From: CAZCBJ01 sp964496705
Lineage (GTDB): Bacteria; Chloroflexota; Anaerolineae; Anaerolineales; Anaerolineaceae
Assembly: GCA_964496705.1 (NCBI GenBank)
Contig: CAZCBJ010000041.1
Span: 1 to 23,565, forward strand
Length of the DNA stretch: 23,565 bases
Direction: 5' to 3'
Shown: positions 15,453 through 22,940 of the stretch, piece after piece
Position numbering within the stretch: position 1 is the first letter of the stretch
How the letters are laid out: every line of letters starts with the position of its first letter
Translations under genes and position numbers: made by a program
Notes under the pieces: model-generated
Told to the model about the DNA's origin: nothing
Databases searched by the model: none
The model's input: the letters and a program-made list of their open reading frames with translations, nothing else

Positions 15453-15653
15453 ATGGACGCAGTTTGCAAAGAGGTTTACCGGCGTTTTCCCGAGGTCAAG
15501 GGAGCAAAACCTGAAACCCGCAGCCAGGGGAAAAATACTCTGATGATCTTCAAGAGCCGCGCCACAGCAGCAGACGGCCGGCAAATTACCCACATCGTGC
15601 GCGCGGTTGTGGATCCGGACGGCAAAATCATCAAGATTTCAGCTTCCAGATAA
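15453..15653 (+). CDS. Small basic hypothetical protein (66 aa)
   Basis: I do not recognise this protein. A helix-like start (DAVCKEVYRRFPEVKG) is followed by strand-forming stretches (NTLMIFKSRATA, QITHIVRAVVDPDGKIIKISAS), suggesting a compact alpha/beta domain of soluble type. It is rich in Lys and Arg. Translation is well supported: GAGGAG lies about seven bases before the ATG, and it starts 15 bp after the ftsZ stop. The operon position suggests a role connected with FtsZ, but this is inference only. Confidence 0.8.
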   Translation: MDAVCKEVYRRFPEVKGAKPETRSQGKNTLMIFKSRATAADGRQITHIVRAVVDPDGKIIKISASR

Positions 15654-15660
15654 GGAAAAA

Positions 15661-15873
15661 ATGAACAACCATTTAACCAAACAAGCAAGGCTTTTTTTCT
15701 GGGACATGGTCATCCATCTGTTGAGTGAATGTGAGATGGTTCGAAGGCTGCTGCCCAGATTGATTATTTTCTTTCAGAAACGGGAAAATATAAATTATAT
15801 TTTATCAGTGACCGCAGCTGCTGCATCAGGCTTCACGATTGGTTTAATTCTACGCATCCTAAGTCTAGACTAA
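15661..15873 (+). CDS. Small membrane protein (70 aa), last gene of the ftsZ operon
   Basis: The ATG at 15661 is preceded by AAGGA with good spacing and follows the 66-residue gene by 7 bp; an upstream ATG at 15607 lies within that gene and is not favoured. The first 45 residues form an amphipathic, Arg-containing region (LFFWDMVIHLLSECEMVRRLLPRLIIFF). Residues 48-67 (ILSVTAAAASGFTIGLILRI) form one likely transmembrane helix, with only three residues after it. I recognise no family. A tail-anchored partner for the division machinery is a possibility. A MITE-like element starts just after the stop codon. Confidence 0.75.
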   Translation: MNNHLTKQARLFFWDMVIHLLSECEMVRRLLPRLIIFFQKRENINYILSVTAAAASGFTIGLILRILSLD

Positions 15874-15878
15874 TTGAG
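15874..15878 (+). repeat. Target-site duplication, left copy (TTGAG)
   Basis: TTGAG directly follows the TAA stop of the 70-residue gene and is repeated exactly at the other end of the element (16054-16058). Confidence 0.7.
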
Positions 15879-15899
15879 TACTGTGTCAACTAAGTTCTG
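15879..15899 (+). repeat. Left terminal inverted repeat of the MITE
   Basis: 21 bp beginning TACTGT; pairs with 16033-16053 with two mismatches. Confidence 0.8.
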
Positions 15900-16032
15900 C
15901 CCCAAAAAAGCCCGTAGCCCCTTCAGTCGCTGCGCTCCTTCAGGGACTCACGCGGGGTGATTCCATGAGCAGATTTGATCAGAGCTTCTCATGCGCTGCA
16001 CCCCAGCGAAGGGACTGCCCACGATTGGTTTA

Positions 16033-16053
16033 CAAAACTTAGTTGATACAGTA
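16033..16053 (-). repeat. Right terminal inverted repeat of the MITE
   Basis: Reverse complement of the left end with two differences (A for G at position 7, T for C at position 19 of the repeat). Confidence 0.8.
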
Positions 16054-16058
16054 TTGAG
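16054..16058 (+). repeat. Target-site duplication, right copy (TTGAG)
   Basis: Exact copy of 15874-15878, flanking the element on its right side. Confidence 0.7.
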
Positions 16059-16075
16059 CATCAATAAACTCTCTG

Positions 16076-16109
16076 GGTCCTGGTAGGTCAGCCAGGACCT
16101 TTTCTATTA
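16076..16109 (+). terminator. Rho-independent terminator of the ftsZ operon
   Basis: GGTCCTGG (16076-16083) pairs perfectly with CCAGGACC (16092-16099) around an 8-base loop, followed by TTTTCTATT. Without the MITE it would lie about 20 bases after the stop of the 70-residue gene, the usual place for an operon terminator. Confidence 0.75.
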
Positions 16110-16245
16110 ACTACCATCTGCAAAGTTGAATAATGGAATTCTGGTACAATTAATTCATCAGCAATTGTCTTTTTATCGGTATAAATTTTAGTTGGGACAC
16201 TTACAGGGAAATCTGCTCTGACCAGACGAGTGTAAAAATCTGCCA
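16110..16245 (+). promoter_or_regulatory. Spacer upstream of the 16246 gene with a possible extended -10
   Basis: AT-rich spacer without an ORF. TGGTACAAT at 16142-16150 is a fair extended -10, giving a leader of about 90 nt. A second AT-rich candidate (GGTATAAAT) lies further downstream. No -35 or strong Shine-Dalgarno is visible. Confidence 0.3.
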
Positions 16246-16947
16246 ATGGCAAAGAAAATTGTGCTGCTGCTCATTGTTTTTCTCGTATGCCTGGTCGCCG
16301 GGTATTGCACCTACGAGAGTCCTGTGATCTCATCCAGGCTTGAGCCTACCGCCACCTCCATCTTGTTCAGCCGCCAGCAAAATTACCTTGTCTTTCACTT
16401 GGATCAATTTCGTCAAACCAGTCCTCAGCTGCTTTCGGTGTGGGCAATAAATATTTCCTATCCCGGGGAAGGCTCCCCCAGTGTGAGCGTAAATGCCCTC
16501 TTTCCAACCACCCCCTCTGGCAGAACAGCGGTCAACTGGGTGGACAATTTCAAGCTATCAGCTAAATTCGAACCATCGCCCGAGATTCTCCGCGATATTA
16601 ACCAGGCATACGGGGTGGATTGGAACGGATACATCATCCTGGATCATTATGCCGTCATGGTTTTATCCAATTATTTGACCGGTATCCCTGCAAACCCGAA
16701 CACAGCCGACCCGCTGGACGCCGAAGCAGCCCGTCTTTTGCTGCAGGAAGAAAACATGATTTGGAGTGGCATTTGTCAATCGATTGACGACCACGCCCTC
16801 CAAGCAAAAGAACCCTTCGATTGGTCCCTCTTAATCCCCGACCATTACCGCATGAGCATGCCGATGGAAGACGCTGACCGTGATTGGGCGGAGATAACCA
16901 GAGGTGGAAAAAATACCAGCTGTGAAGTGGCGCCTCTTAAAAATTGA
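16246..16947 (+). CDS. Membrane-anchored extracytoplasmic protein, weakly LytR-CpsA-Psr-like
   Basis: The 233-residue protein starts with a clear signal/anchor helix (KKIVLLLIVFLVCLVAGY). The Cys that follows is preceded by Tyr, so it is not a good lipobox. The body faintly recalls an LCP domain: LLSVWAINISYPG in the position of the 'SIPRDT' strand, then ILRDINQAYGVDWNGYIILDHYAVMVLSNYLTGI, like the 'LTGIPIDYYVVVDFDGFVKLVDALGGI' region. The Arg and Asp residues that bind polyprenyl phosphate in true LCP ligases are not apparent, so it may be a degenerate or unrelated fold. No good Shine-Dalgarno precedes the ATG. It converges on the histidine phosphatase with 7 bp between stops. Confidence 0.75.
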   Translation: MAKKIVLLLIVFLVCLVAGYCTYESPVISSRLEPTATSILFSRQQNYLVFHLDQFRQTSPQLLSVWAINISYPGEGSPSVSVNALFPTTPSGRTAVNWVDNFKLSAKFEPSPEILRDINQAYGVDWNGYIILDHYAVMVLSNYLTGIPANPNTADPLDAEAARLLLQEENMIWSGICQSIDDHALQAKEPFDWSLLIPDHYRMSMPMEDADRDWAEITRGGKNTSCEVAPLKN

Positions 16948-16954
16948 TATTTGA

Positions 16955-17665
16955 TCAGGAAATCAATTCAGGGGGTAAATAATCGAAGCGGTTGATATAA
17001 ACCACATCCACCTCACCTGAAAACATGTCGAAACGCGAGACGGAGGCGTTATTCGTGGAGAACCAAATGTTGCCCTCATCCGGAAGACCCAGCAGCGCAC
17101 AGACAAAATATTTGAAAAATCCCCCATGGCTGACCAACGCGACCCGGTCCTGCGTCCCTGCGTGCAATTCATTCAGGCGTTGCAACACGCGCCTGGCTCT
17201 CGGCATGCGTTCTTCGCGGGTTTCCTTGGGCCGGTTCCACCATCCCTGTTGGGTTAATTCATCCGGCGGGATAAGCCGCGCAAATTCCTGTTCAAAATAA
17301 TCACGCGGCCGTCCGGGCAATCCGACCGTTTCTCCGCTTTCAATATCTTCCTGGTATACTCCACCGCACTCGTGAAGGTCCAGCCACCCATACAGCGGCA
17401 GATCCAGCGATTGTGCAATCTGGCTGCCGGTATGCACTGCCCGCACCATCAGGCTGGAATAAATATGGGTGAAATTAAATTCGCTATTTAGATTTCCATC
17501 CATGCATGCACCGCGGCCGTTGACCAGAAAATCAGTCAGGCGCGCTGCTTGAACCAATCCCAATTCAGACAAACCAGGATCTTCAGACCGCCCCAGTGAC
17601 GATCCTGTCCGCGCGTACAGGGCGTTGTTTTGCGATTGAGCATGGCGAATGAAAAATACTTGCAT
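16955..17665 (-). CDS. Histidine phosphatase (phosphoglycerate mutase-like) family protein
   Basis: The 236-residue protein opens with MQVFFIRHAQSQNN, in which H8 of RHAQ is the phospho-accepting His. The second catalytic His lies in ALVSHGGFFKYF (near residue 184). HECGG near residue 120 is in the region that usually holds the acid/base Glu. Family members dephosphorylate sugars, nucleotides or cofactor intermediates such as alpha-ribazole phosphate, or act as phosphoglycerate mutases; RHAQ instead of RHGE is within family variation. The ATG at 17665 is supported by GGGAG about six bases upstream. It is divergent from the PilZ gene. The substrate is unknown. Confidence 0.88.
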   Translation of the reverse strand: MQVFFIRHAQSQNNALYARTGSSLGRSEDPGLSELGLVQAARLTDFLVNGRGACMDGNLNSEFNFTHIYSSLMVRAVHTGSQIAQSLDLPLYGWLDLHECGGVYQEDIESGETVGLPGRPRDYFEQEFARLIPPDELTQQGWWNRPKETREERMPRARRVLQRLNELHAGTQDRVALVSHGGFFKYFVCALLGLPDEGNIWFSTNNASVSRFDMFSGEVDVVYINRFDYLPPELIS

Positions 17666-17780
17666 GAGTTGCTCCCGCAGTGGTTAGGGTATATTTTACT
17701 GTAAGTTATGATAAACTTTGTATTGGTCTTTTTTGAAAGCAAAAAGTGGGAAGAAAAACTTAGAACCGAGGTTTGGCCCC

Positions 17781-18494
17781 ATGTCCACAGATCCTACACC
17801 CAATCCAAATGCTATCTTGAAATATTTCTGGGCGATCTTCCAGCAGCAGGAAACTGTGATGCTCTTGAACCTGTTTCGTGGATTGCCAGTCTCCTTCCCG
17901 GCGCGCATAAACGTCATCAGCCAGAGCTCCATCGGGCTGAGCATACACCCTTATCAAGCGGTGTGTATCGCAATCGAAAAACGCACTTATATCCAGAGCA
18001 CGCTGCTGCCCTTCGCTGTCATGGCATATCCCATGGCTTTGAGCATCAAGAATGAAGAAGTCGTTCTTGGCAGGCTGACGATAGACAATCATTTTGTGCG
18101 CAGAAATGCGATGCGCGTCCAGCCCAAAGAACCCATTCGGGTGGAAATTCATGTTGGGCAGGAAATGATTTCTGGCACACTCAGCGACATCTCGGTGAAG
18201 GGGCTGGGGTTGTTTGTCTTTGGCGCATACATCTCGGAAAAGATGCAAGCCGAAAAAGGGCAGTCAATCTTATTGAAGTTCAAACTACCAGAAAGTGGCA
18301 AGGAACCGGCCCAGGAAATCAGTATTGAAGGTCAACTGACCAGCTTTGTGCATGATAACAGCACCCTTAACAACCGCATGGGCATTCGCACAGTTCCAGA
18401 TTCACAGGTGGAATCGCAATTGATGGCTTATATCCGCAACCGGCGGACCGAAATCATGGATGAATTGGAACAGGTGTATCTTAATTCCAAATAA
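17781..18494 (+). CDS. PilZ domain (c-di-GMP-binding) protein
   Basis: The protein has 237 residues from the ATG at 17781, which has GAGG nine bases upstream; an in-frame TTG at 17718 is less likely. The N-terminal half is a beta-rich YcgR-like flagellar brake (PilZN) region. The PilZ domain follows with both c-di-GMP motifs: RxxxR in VRRNAMRVQP and DxSxxG in LSDISVKGLGLFV. Such proteins sense c-di-GMP in the cytosol and act on motility or surface polymers, often through a partner. It is first in a co-directional series; the membrane bPH2-SHOCT gene follows after 24 bp. No flagellar genes are in view, so the output is open. Confidence 0.88.
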   Translation: MSTDPTPNPNAILKYFWAIFQQQETVMLLNLFRGLPVSFPARINVISQSSIGLSIHPYQAVCIAIEKRTYIQSTLLPFAVMAYPMALSIKNEEVVLGRLTIDNHFVRRNAMRVQPKEPIRVEIHVGQEMISGTLSDISVKGLGLFVFGAYISEKMQAEKGQSILLKFKLPESGKEPAQEISIEGQLTSFVHDNSTLNNRMGIRTVPDSQVESQLMAYIRNRRTEIMDELEQVYLNSK

Positions 18495-18518
18495 ACAATT
18501 CTCGAGGAGAAAACGGGC

Positions 18519-19154
18519 ATGGCCGATCGCTACCTCAATCATCTCTTAAGTGAACGCGAAAGAATTCTCTTGATTACCCGTCAGCATTGGCTTGTCCTGG
18601 TGTATAAAATTCTTCCAGAAAGCCTGCTGATTATTGGCCTGATTCTCATGGTGGTTCTGGCATTGATATTGTTGCAAGGACCGCTGGCTTTCTTATGGGG
18701 ATTGTTGCTGCTTTTATTGCCAGTGGGTAGCCTGGTTCGCGATGTGTTGATGTACTTTCATCACAAATATGTGGTCACTACCCGCCGGGTGGTCCAGATT
18801 TTCGGTGTCATTAACAAAAATGTCACCGACTCATCTCTGGAAAAAGTCAATGACGTGAAAATGGATCAATCGTTATGGGGGAGATTATTCAACTTTGGAG
18901 ACGTGGAAATATTGACTGCCAGCGAAATGGGTGTCAACCGCTTCGCCATGATCCAGAACCCAATTAGATTTAAGACGATTATGTTGAACGCAAAGGTCGC
19001 CCTGGAAAATGGTGAGGAAAACAGGACTTCTCAACCCAAACCAGTCACTGACATACCGGTTTTGATTGAACAACTTGACCAGCTTCGCCAAAAGGGTCTC
19101 CTCACCGATGAGGAGTTTCGGACCAAAAAAGCCGAGTTGTTGGCCAAACTATAA
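18519..19154 (+). CDS. Membrane bPH2-domain protein with C-terminal SHOCT motif
   Basis: The 211-residue protein has two hydrophobic helices (about 22-50 and 54-72), then a bacterial PH-like domain: HHKYVVTTRRVVQIFGVINKNVTDSSLEKVNDVKMDQSLWGRLFNFGDVEI is the usual YdbS/YdbT-like pattern. The last 30 residues are a SHOCT motif (LIEQLDQLRQKGLLTDEEFRTKKAELLAKL), thought to mediate oligomerisation. The role of these proteins is poorly known, probably in envelope stress or membrane complexes. CGAGGAG lies about eight to ten bases before the ATG. It is second in the PilZ operon and 35 bp from the peptidase gene. Confidence 0.88.
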   Translation: MADRYLNHLLSERERILLITRQHWLVLVYKILPESLLIIGLILMVVLALILLQGPLAFLWGLLLLLLPVGSLVRDVLMYFHHKYVVTTRRVVQIFGVINKNVTDSSLEKVNDVKMDQSLWGRLFNFGDVEILTASEMGVNRFAMIQNPIRFKTIMLNAKVALENGEENRTSQPKPVTDIPVLIEQLDQLRQKGLLTDEEFRTKKAELLAKL

Positions 19155-19189
19155 AGATTTGGCAAAACTACAACTTATAAGGATTTGTA

Positions 19190-21193
19190 ATGCCACGCTT
19201 GATGAAAAAGACTATCAAGGCAGAGGATTTATACACCGCTGAATCCATCAACTCCGCGCGGATTTCACCCGACGGATTGCACGTGATCTATAGCGCCCAA
19301 CGGGTTGACCGTAAAACAGAAAAAAAATTCGCTAATCTTTGGCTGGCCTCCACCGATGCTCAGCATCCAATCCAATTTACTTTCGGTGATCAGCGCGATG
19401 ATACACCGCGCTGGTCCCCCGATGGAAAGCAGATCGCCTTTCTTTCTAACCGAAAGGATGCAGACAAACCCGCGCAGATATATCTCCTCCCCCTCAACGG
19501 CGGAGAAGCCCGCCCCCTGACCCAGATCGAGGGAGAAATTGGCGCATTTGAATGGTCGCCAGACGGTAAACTACTGGTCTGCCAGGTTCGCAAGACCGAC
19601 CCGGAAGTTTTGGAACGCGAGAAAGATGAGCAGCGTAGAAAATTGGGGGTCGTTTTTCGTCATTATGACCGCGTTTTTTATAAATTTGACGGGTATGGTT
19701 ATCTGCCCAGGGAACGCTGGCATCTCTGGCTGGTGGACACACGCAGTGGTAAAGGCAGACAGTTGACCGATCACACCATATACGATGAAACCAGCCCTTC
19801 CTGGTCGCCAGATGGACAATGGTTGGTATTCATTTCCAACCGTGCGCAGAATCCGGATTTCATGGTAGACCATGACGATATCTACATCATGCCAGCCAGA
19901 GGCGGTGAATTAAAAAAGATTTCCGCGCCTGTCGGTTCAAAATCTATGCCTGTTTTTTCTCCGGATGGAAAATTGATCGCTTACTTTGCTACACAGGGCG
20001 AAGCCGTTGAGTACAAGAATCAAGGCCTATGGGTCGCGCCAGTAAATGGTTCAATCCCAGCCCGGAACCTGACAGAAACGTATGACATCCACGTATCCGC
20101 CTGGACCATTAACGATGTTGGGCAACCAGAAATGATGCCCCCCACCTGGAGCGCAGACAGCCAGACTCTGTATTTCCCGGTGACAATTCGCGGCAGCTCG
20201 GTGTTGAAAGCCATCCAGGTTGAGGATGGCAAGCTGGTGGACGTGGTGCCAGAAGGCGGTGTGGTGGGCAGTTTTTCGTTCAGCCGCGACCAGCAGACCC
20301 TGGCCTATTATTACGGCCGCATAGATGACCCCTGCCAGGTGCTGATACACAAGGATGGTTTGACTCGGCAGATCACCCGCGCTAACCGTGCCTGGCTGGA
20401 TAAGGTGGATTTAGGCCAAATCGAGGAAGTGTGGTTCAAAGGTCCGGCGGATAATGATCTGCAAGGCTGGATTTTGAAGCCGCCTGGCTTTGACCCGGCT
20501 CAAAGTTACCCTTCCATCCTGGAGATTCACGGTGGGCCGATGACCCAGTATGGTAAATACTTCATGCACGAATTTTATTACCTTGCCTCGCAGGGTTACG
20601 TGGTGTATTTCTGCAATCCGCGCGGTGGGCGCGGGTACGGCGAAGCTCACACCAAAGCCATCTGGGGAGCCTGGGGCACGGCAGATTACGACGACCTGAT
20701 GGCCTGGGCGGATCATGTTGAAAAATTGTCCTATGTTGATCCGTCGCGCATGGGAGTGACCGGAGGCAGTTATGGCGGTTATATGACTCTGTGGATCATC
20801 GGTCACACGCAGCGTTTCAAAGCAGCCGTCGCCCAGCGTTGTGTCAGCAACTTTATCAGCGAATGGGGCTCCAGCGATGTCAATTGGACCTTCCAGCACG
20901 AACTGGAAACCCGACAACCCTTCTTCGATGTCGAAAAATACTGGGCCATGTCGCCGATGAAATACATCGGCAATGCCCGCACGCCCACCCTGATCCTACA
21001 CAACGAAAATGATCACCGCTGCCCGATTGAACAGGGCGAACAGGCCTATGTGGCGCTGAAGAGCATCGGTGTGGAGAGCGAAATGGTGCGCTTCCCAGAT
21101 GAATTTCACGGCCTGTCGCGGACTGGACGAACTGACCGCCGTATTGCCCGGTTGAACCACATCTTGCGCTGGTTTAACAGGTATCTAAAATAA
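19190..21193 (+). CDS. S9 family serine peptidase (prolyl oligopeptidase/acylaminoacyl-peptidase type)
   Basis: The 667-residue protein has an N-terminal beta-propeller (about 20-390) marked by repeated SPDG-type turns (ARISPDG, RWSPDGKQIAFLSN, EWSPDGKLL, SWSPDGQWLVFISN, VFSPDGKLIAY). An alpha/beta-hydrolase domain follows. The catalytic triad is S527 in GGSYGGYMT, D608 in NENDHRCP and H640 in EFHGLSR. GPMTQYG with the preceding LEIHGG supplies the oxyanion region. No signal peptide is seen, so it acts on short peptides in the cytosol, as acylaminoacyl peptidases do. AAGGA lies eight bases before the ATG. Length is typical of the family. It is third in the PilZ series. Confidence 0.95.
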   Translation: MPRLMKKTIKAEDLYTAESINSARISPDGLHVIYSAQRVDRKTEKKFANLWLASTDAQHPIQFTFGDQRDDTPRWSPDGKQIAFLSNRKDADKPAQIYLLPLNGGEARPLTQIEGEIGAFEWSPDGKLLVCQVRKTDPEVLEREKDEQRRKLGVVFRHYDRVFYKFDGYGYLPRERWHLWLVDTRSGKGRQLTDHTIYDETSPSWSPDGQWLVFISNRAQNPDFMVDHDDIYIMPARGGELKKISAPVGSKSMPVFSPDGKLIAYFATQGEAVEYKNQGLWVAPVNGSIPARNLTETYDIHVSAWTINDVGQPEMMPPTWSADSQTLYFPVTIRGSSVLKAIQVEDGKLVDVVPEGGVVGSFSFSRDQQTLAYYYGRIDDPCQVLIHKDGLTRQITRANRAWLDKVDLGQIEEVWFKGPADNDLQGWILKPPGFDPAQSYPSILEIHGGPMTQYGKYFMHEFYYLASQGYVVYFCNPRGGRGYGEAHTKAIWGAWGTADYDDLMAWADHVEKLSYVDPSRMGVTGGSYGGYMTLWIIGHTQRFKAAVAQRCVSNFISEWGSSDVNWTFQHELETRQPFFDVEKYWAMSPMKYIGNARTPTLILHNENDHRCPIEQGEQAYVALKSIGVESEMVRFPDEFHGLSRTGRTDRRIARLNHILRWFNRYLK

Positions 21194-21212
21194 TTCATCC
21201 CGGCAGCAGATC

Positions 21213-22940
21213 ATGTTCTTGCCCACCACACCTCAAGAAGTCAACCGCCTCGGATGGAAGGCGCTGGATGTCATCCTGGTGAGTGGGGATTCCTATCTGG
21301 ATACGCCCTTCAACGGGACAGCGGTGATTGGTAAAATATTGCTGCAGGCTGGATATCGCGTGGCAATCATTGCACAGCCCGATGTGCAAAGCGCAGCCGA
21401 TATCACACGGCTGGGTGAGCCTTTGCTCTTCTGGGGTGTCAGCGGTGGTTCAGTGGATTCGATGGTTGCCAATTACACCGCATTGAAGAAAAAGCGCAAA
21501 AGCGATGATTACACTCCCGGCGGTATGAACACGCGCCGCCCGGATCGAGCCGTAATTAGCTATGCGAATTTGATTAAGCGCTTTAATAAGAACTCCGCCC
21601 CCATTGTCCTCGGCGGTATCGAGGCCAGCCTGCGCCGCATCGCTCATTATGATTACTGGTCTGACCGCATCCGCCGCTCCATCCTGTTGGATGCCAAAGC
21701 CGACTACCTCCTCTACGGCATGGCCGAGGTATCCATCCTCCAGCTTGCCAAACGTCTTGCCGACCATCACGATCCCCGCGACATCCGCGGCCTGTGTTAT
21801 GCGGCTGCGCATTTCCCTGAAGGCTACCTCGAACTGCCCTCCTATGAAACAGTGATCAGCGATAAGCTCGCTTTTATTGAAATGTTTCACACATTTTATC
21901 GGAACAACGACCCGGTGAATGCTTCCGGTCTGGCTCAATTGCACGGCGATCGTTACCTCGTCCACAACCCGCCAGCCCATTACCCCGACCAGAAAACCCT
22001 CGATGGGTATTACCACCTCGAATATGAGCGCGCCCAGCACCCTTTTTACGAAGCCCAGGGGAAGGTCAAAGCATTGGAAACCATCCAATTCGCTATTAAC
22101 ACTCACCGCGGTTGCTATGGCGAATGCAATTTCTGTGCGATTGCCGTACACGAAGGCCGCACCATCCGCTGGCGCAGTGCCGAGTCGATCCTTGAAGAAG
22201 CTGCTGCCTTGAGCCAGCACCCCGATTTTCACGGTTACATTCACGATCTCGGCGGACCCACCGCCAATATGTACGGTATCGAGTGCGAGGTGAAATTCTC
22301 GCGAGGATCCTGTAAAGAGAAACGCTGCATGTTCCCTGACTTATGCCCGCTGTTGAAAATCGACCATGCGCCCCAAATCGAGCTGTTGCAGCGTGTGCGG
22401 GCAATTCCAGGCATAAAAAAAGTTTTTGTCGCATCCGGGATTCGCTACGACCTGGTGATGGCTGACCAGCGCTGCGGCATGCAATACCTGGATGAAATTG
22501 TCAACCAGCATATCTCCGGGCAGATGAAAATTGCGCCAGAGCACAGCCAAGAGAATGTGTTGCGCCATATGGGCAAGCCGGGTAAAAGTGTACTAGTCAA
22601 ATTCAAGAAGCAATTTGATGAATTGAACCGCAAAACAGGCAGGCAGCAATTCTTGACCTATTACTTGATTGCGGCATATCCCGGCTGCAGCGAATCCGAT
22701 ATGATTAAGCTGAAGCAGTTTGCCAGCCAGGAACTACGCATCAACCCGGAGCAGGTGCAAATCTTCACCCCCAGCCCCTCGACTTATGGCAGCGTGATGT
22801 ATTACACCGAGATGGACCCATTCAGCCGCAAGCCAATTTTCGTCGAAAAAGACCTAAAGAAAAAACAACGCCAGAAGGACATTGTCACCCAAAGGCTGCC
22901 TGTTTTGCAATGCGGTCGGCGTCCAAGCAAAAATGGCTGA
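21213..22940 (+). CDS. ygiQ: YgiQ family radical SAM protein (UPF0313)
   Basis: The 575-residue protein has an N-terminal domain (VILVSGDSYLDTP, VGGIEASLRRIAHYDYWSDRIRRS) followed by the radical SAM core. The 4Fe-4S cluster Cys residues are C301, C305 and C308 in HRGCYGECNFC, the Cx3Cx2C spacing used for SAM cleavage. GPTANMYGIEC, then a Cys-rich stretch (SCKEKRCMFPDLCPLL) and KIAPEHSQENVLRHMGKP are characteristic of YgiQ. Family members are uncharacterised, though some place them near methylthiotransferase-like enzymes. Length is near the short end of the family. It starts 19 bp after the peptidase stop and overlaps the next gene by 8 bp. Confidence 0.93.
   Translation: MFLPTTPQEVNRLGWKALDVILVSGDSYLDTPFNGTAVIGKILLQAGYRVAIIAQPDVQSAADITRLGEPLLFWGVSGGSVDSMVANYTALKKKRKSDDYTPGGMNTRRPDRAVISYANLIKRFNKNSAPIVLGGIEASLRRIAHYDYWSDRIRRSILLDAKADYLLYGMAEVSILQLAKRLADHHDPRDIRGLCYAAAHFPEGYLELPSYETVISDKLAFIEMFHTFYRNNDPVNASGLAQLHGDRYLVHNPPAHYPDQKTLDGYYHLEYERAQHPFYEAQGKVKALETIQFAINTHRGCYGECNFCAIAVHEGRTIRWRSAESILEEAAALSQHPDFHGYIHDLGGPTANMYGIECEVKFSRGSCKEKRCMFPDLCPLLKIDHAPQIELLQRVRAIPGIKKVFVASGIRYDLVMADQRCGMQYLDEIVNQHISGQMKIAPEHSQENVLRHMGKPGKSVLVKFKKQFDELNRKTGRQQFLTYYLIAAYPGCSESDMIKLKQFASQELRINPEQVQIFTPSPSTYGSVMYYTEMDPFSRKPIFVEKDLKKKQRQKDIVTQRLPVLQCGRRPSKNG

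Larger units (their letters stand above)
15879..16053. mobile_element. 175-bp MITE-like non-autonomous element
   Basis: The ends are near-perfect inverted repeats: TACTGTGTCAACTAAGTTCTG at 15879-15899, and the reverse complement of 16033-16053, TACTGTATCAACTAAGTTTTG. They match at 19 of 21 bases. The element is bordered by an exact 5-bp direct repeat TTGAG. The interior has no credible ORF but is rich in shorter inverted pairs: CCCTTC (15919-15924) with GAAGGG (16008-16013), and CATGAG (15964-15969) with CTCATG (15988-15993). Size, terminal repeats, lack of coding and target duplication are the textbook features of a MITE moved by a transposase encoded elsewhere. The parent IS family cannot be named from this alone. 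The two mismatches suggest some age. Confidence 0.8.

Noticed and set aside
15607..15660. Longer start for the 70-residue membrane protein
   Set aside because: It lies inside the preceding gene and lacks a ribosome binding site; the ATG at 15661 has AAGGA at good spacing.
15900..16032. MITE interior as a small RNA gene or CRISPR remnant
   Set aside because: The internal repeats are short inverted pairs typical of foldback elements; there is no promoter, spacer-repeat periodicity or ORF.
16943..16967. Palindromic ATTGAT...ATCAAT between the LCP-like and phosphatase genes as a bidirectional terminator
   Set aside because: The stem is only six AT-rich pairs, with no clear T-run on either side; too weak to call.
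17718..17780. TTG start 21 codons upstream for the PilZ protein
   Set aside because: It has no Shine-Dalgarno and gives a Lys-rich extension unlike PilZ proteins; the ATG at 17781 is better supported.
21450..22244. 264-codon minus-strand open frame inside ygiQ
   Set aside because: Antisense to the radical SAM gene with its intact Cys motif; no start signals.
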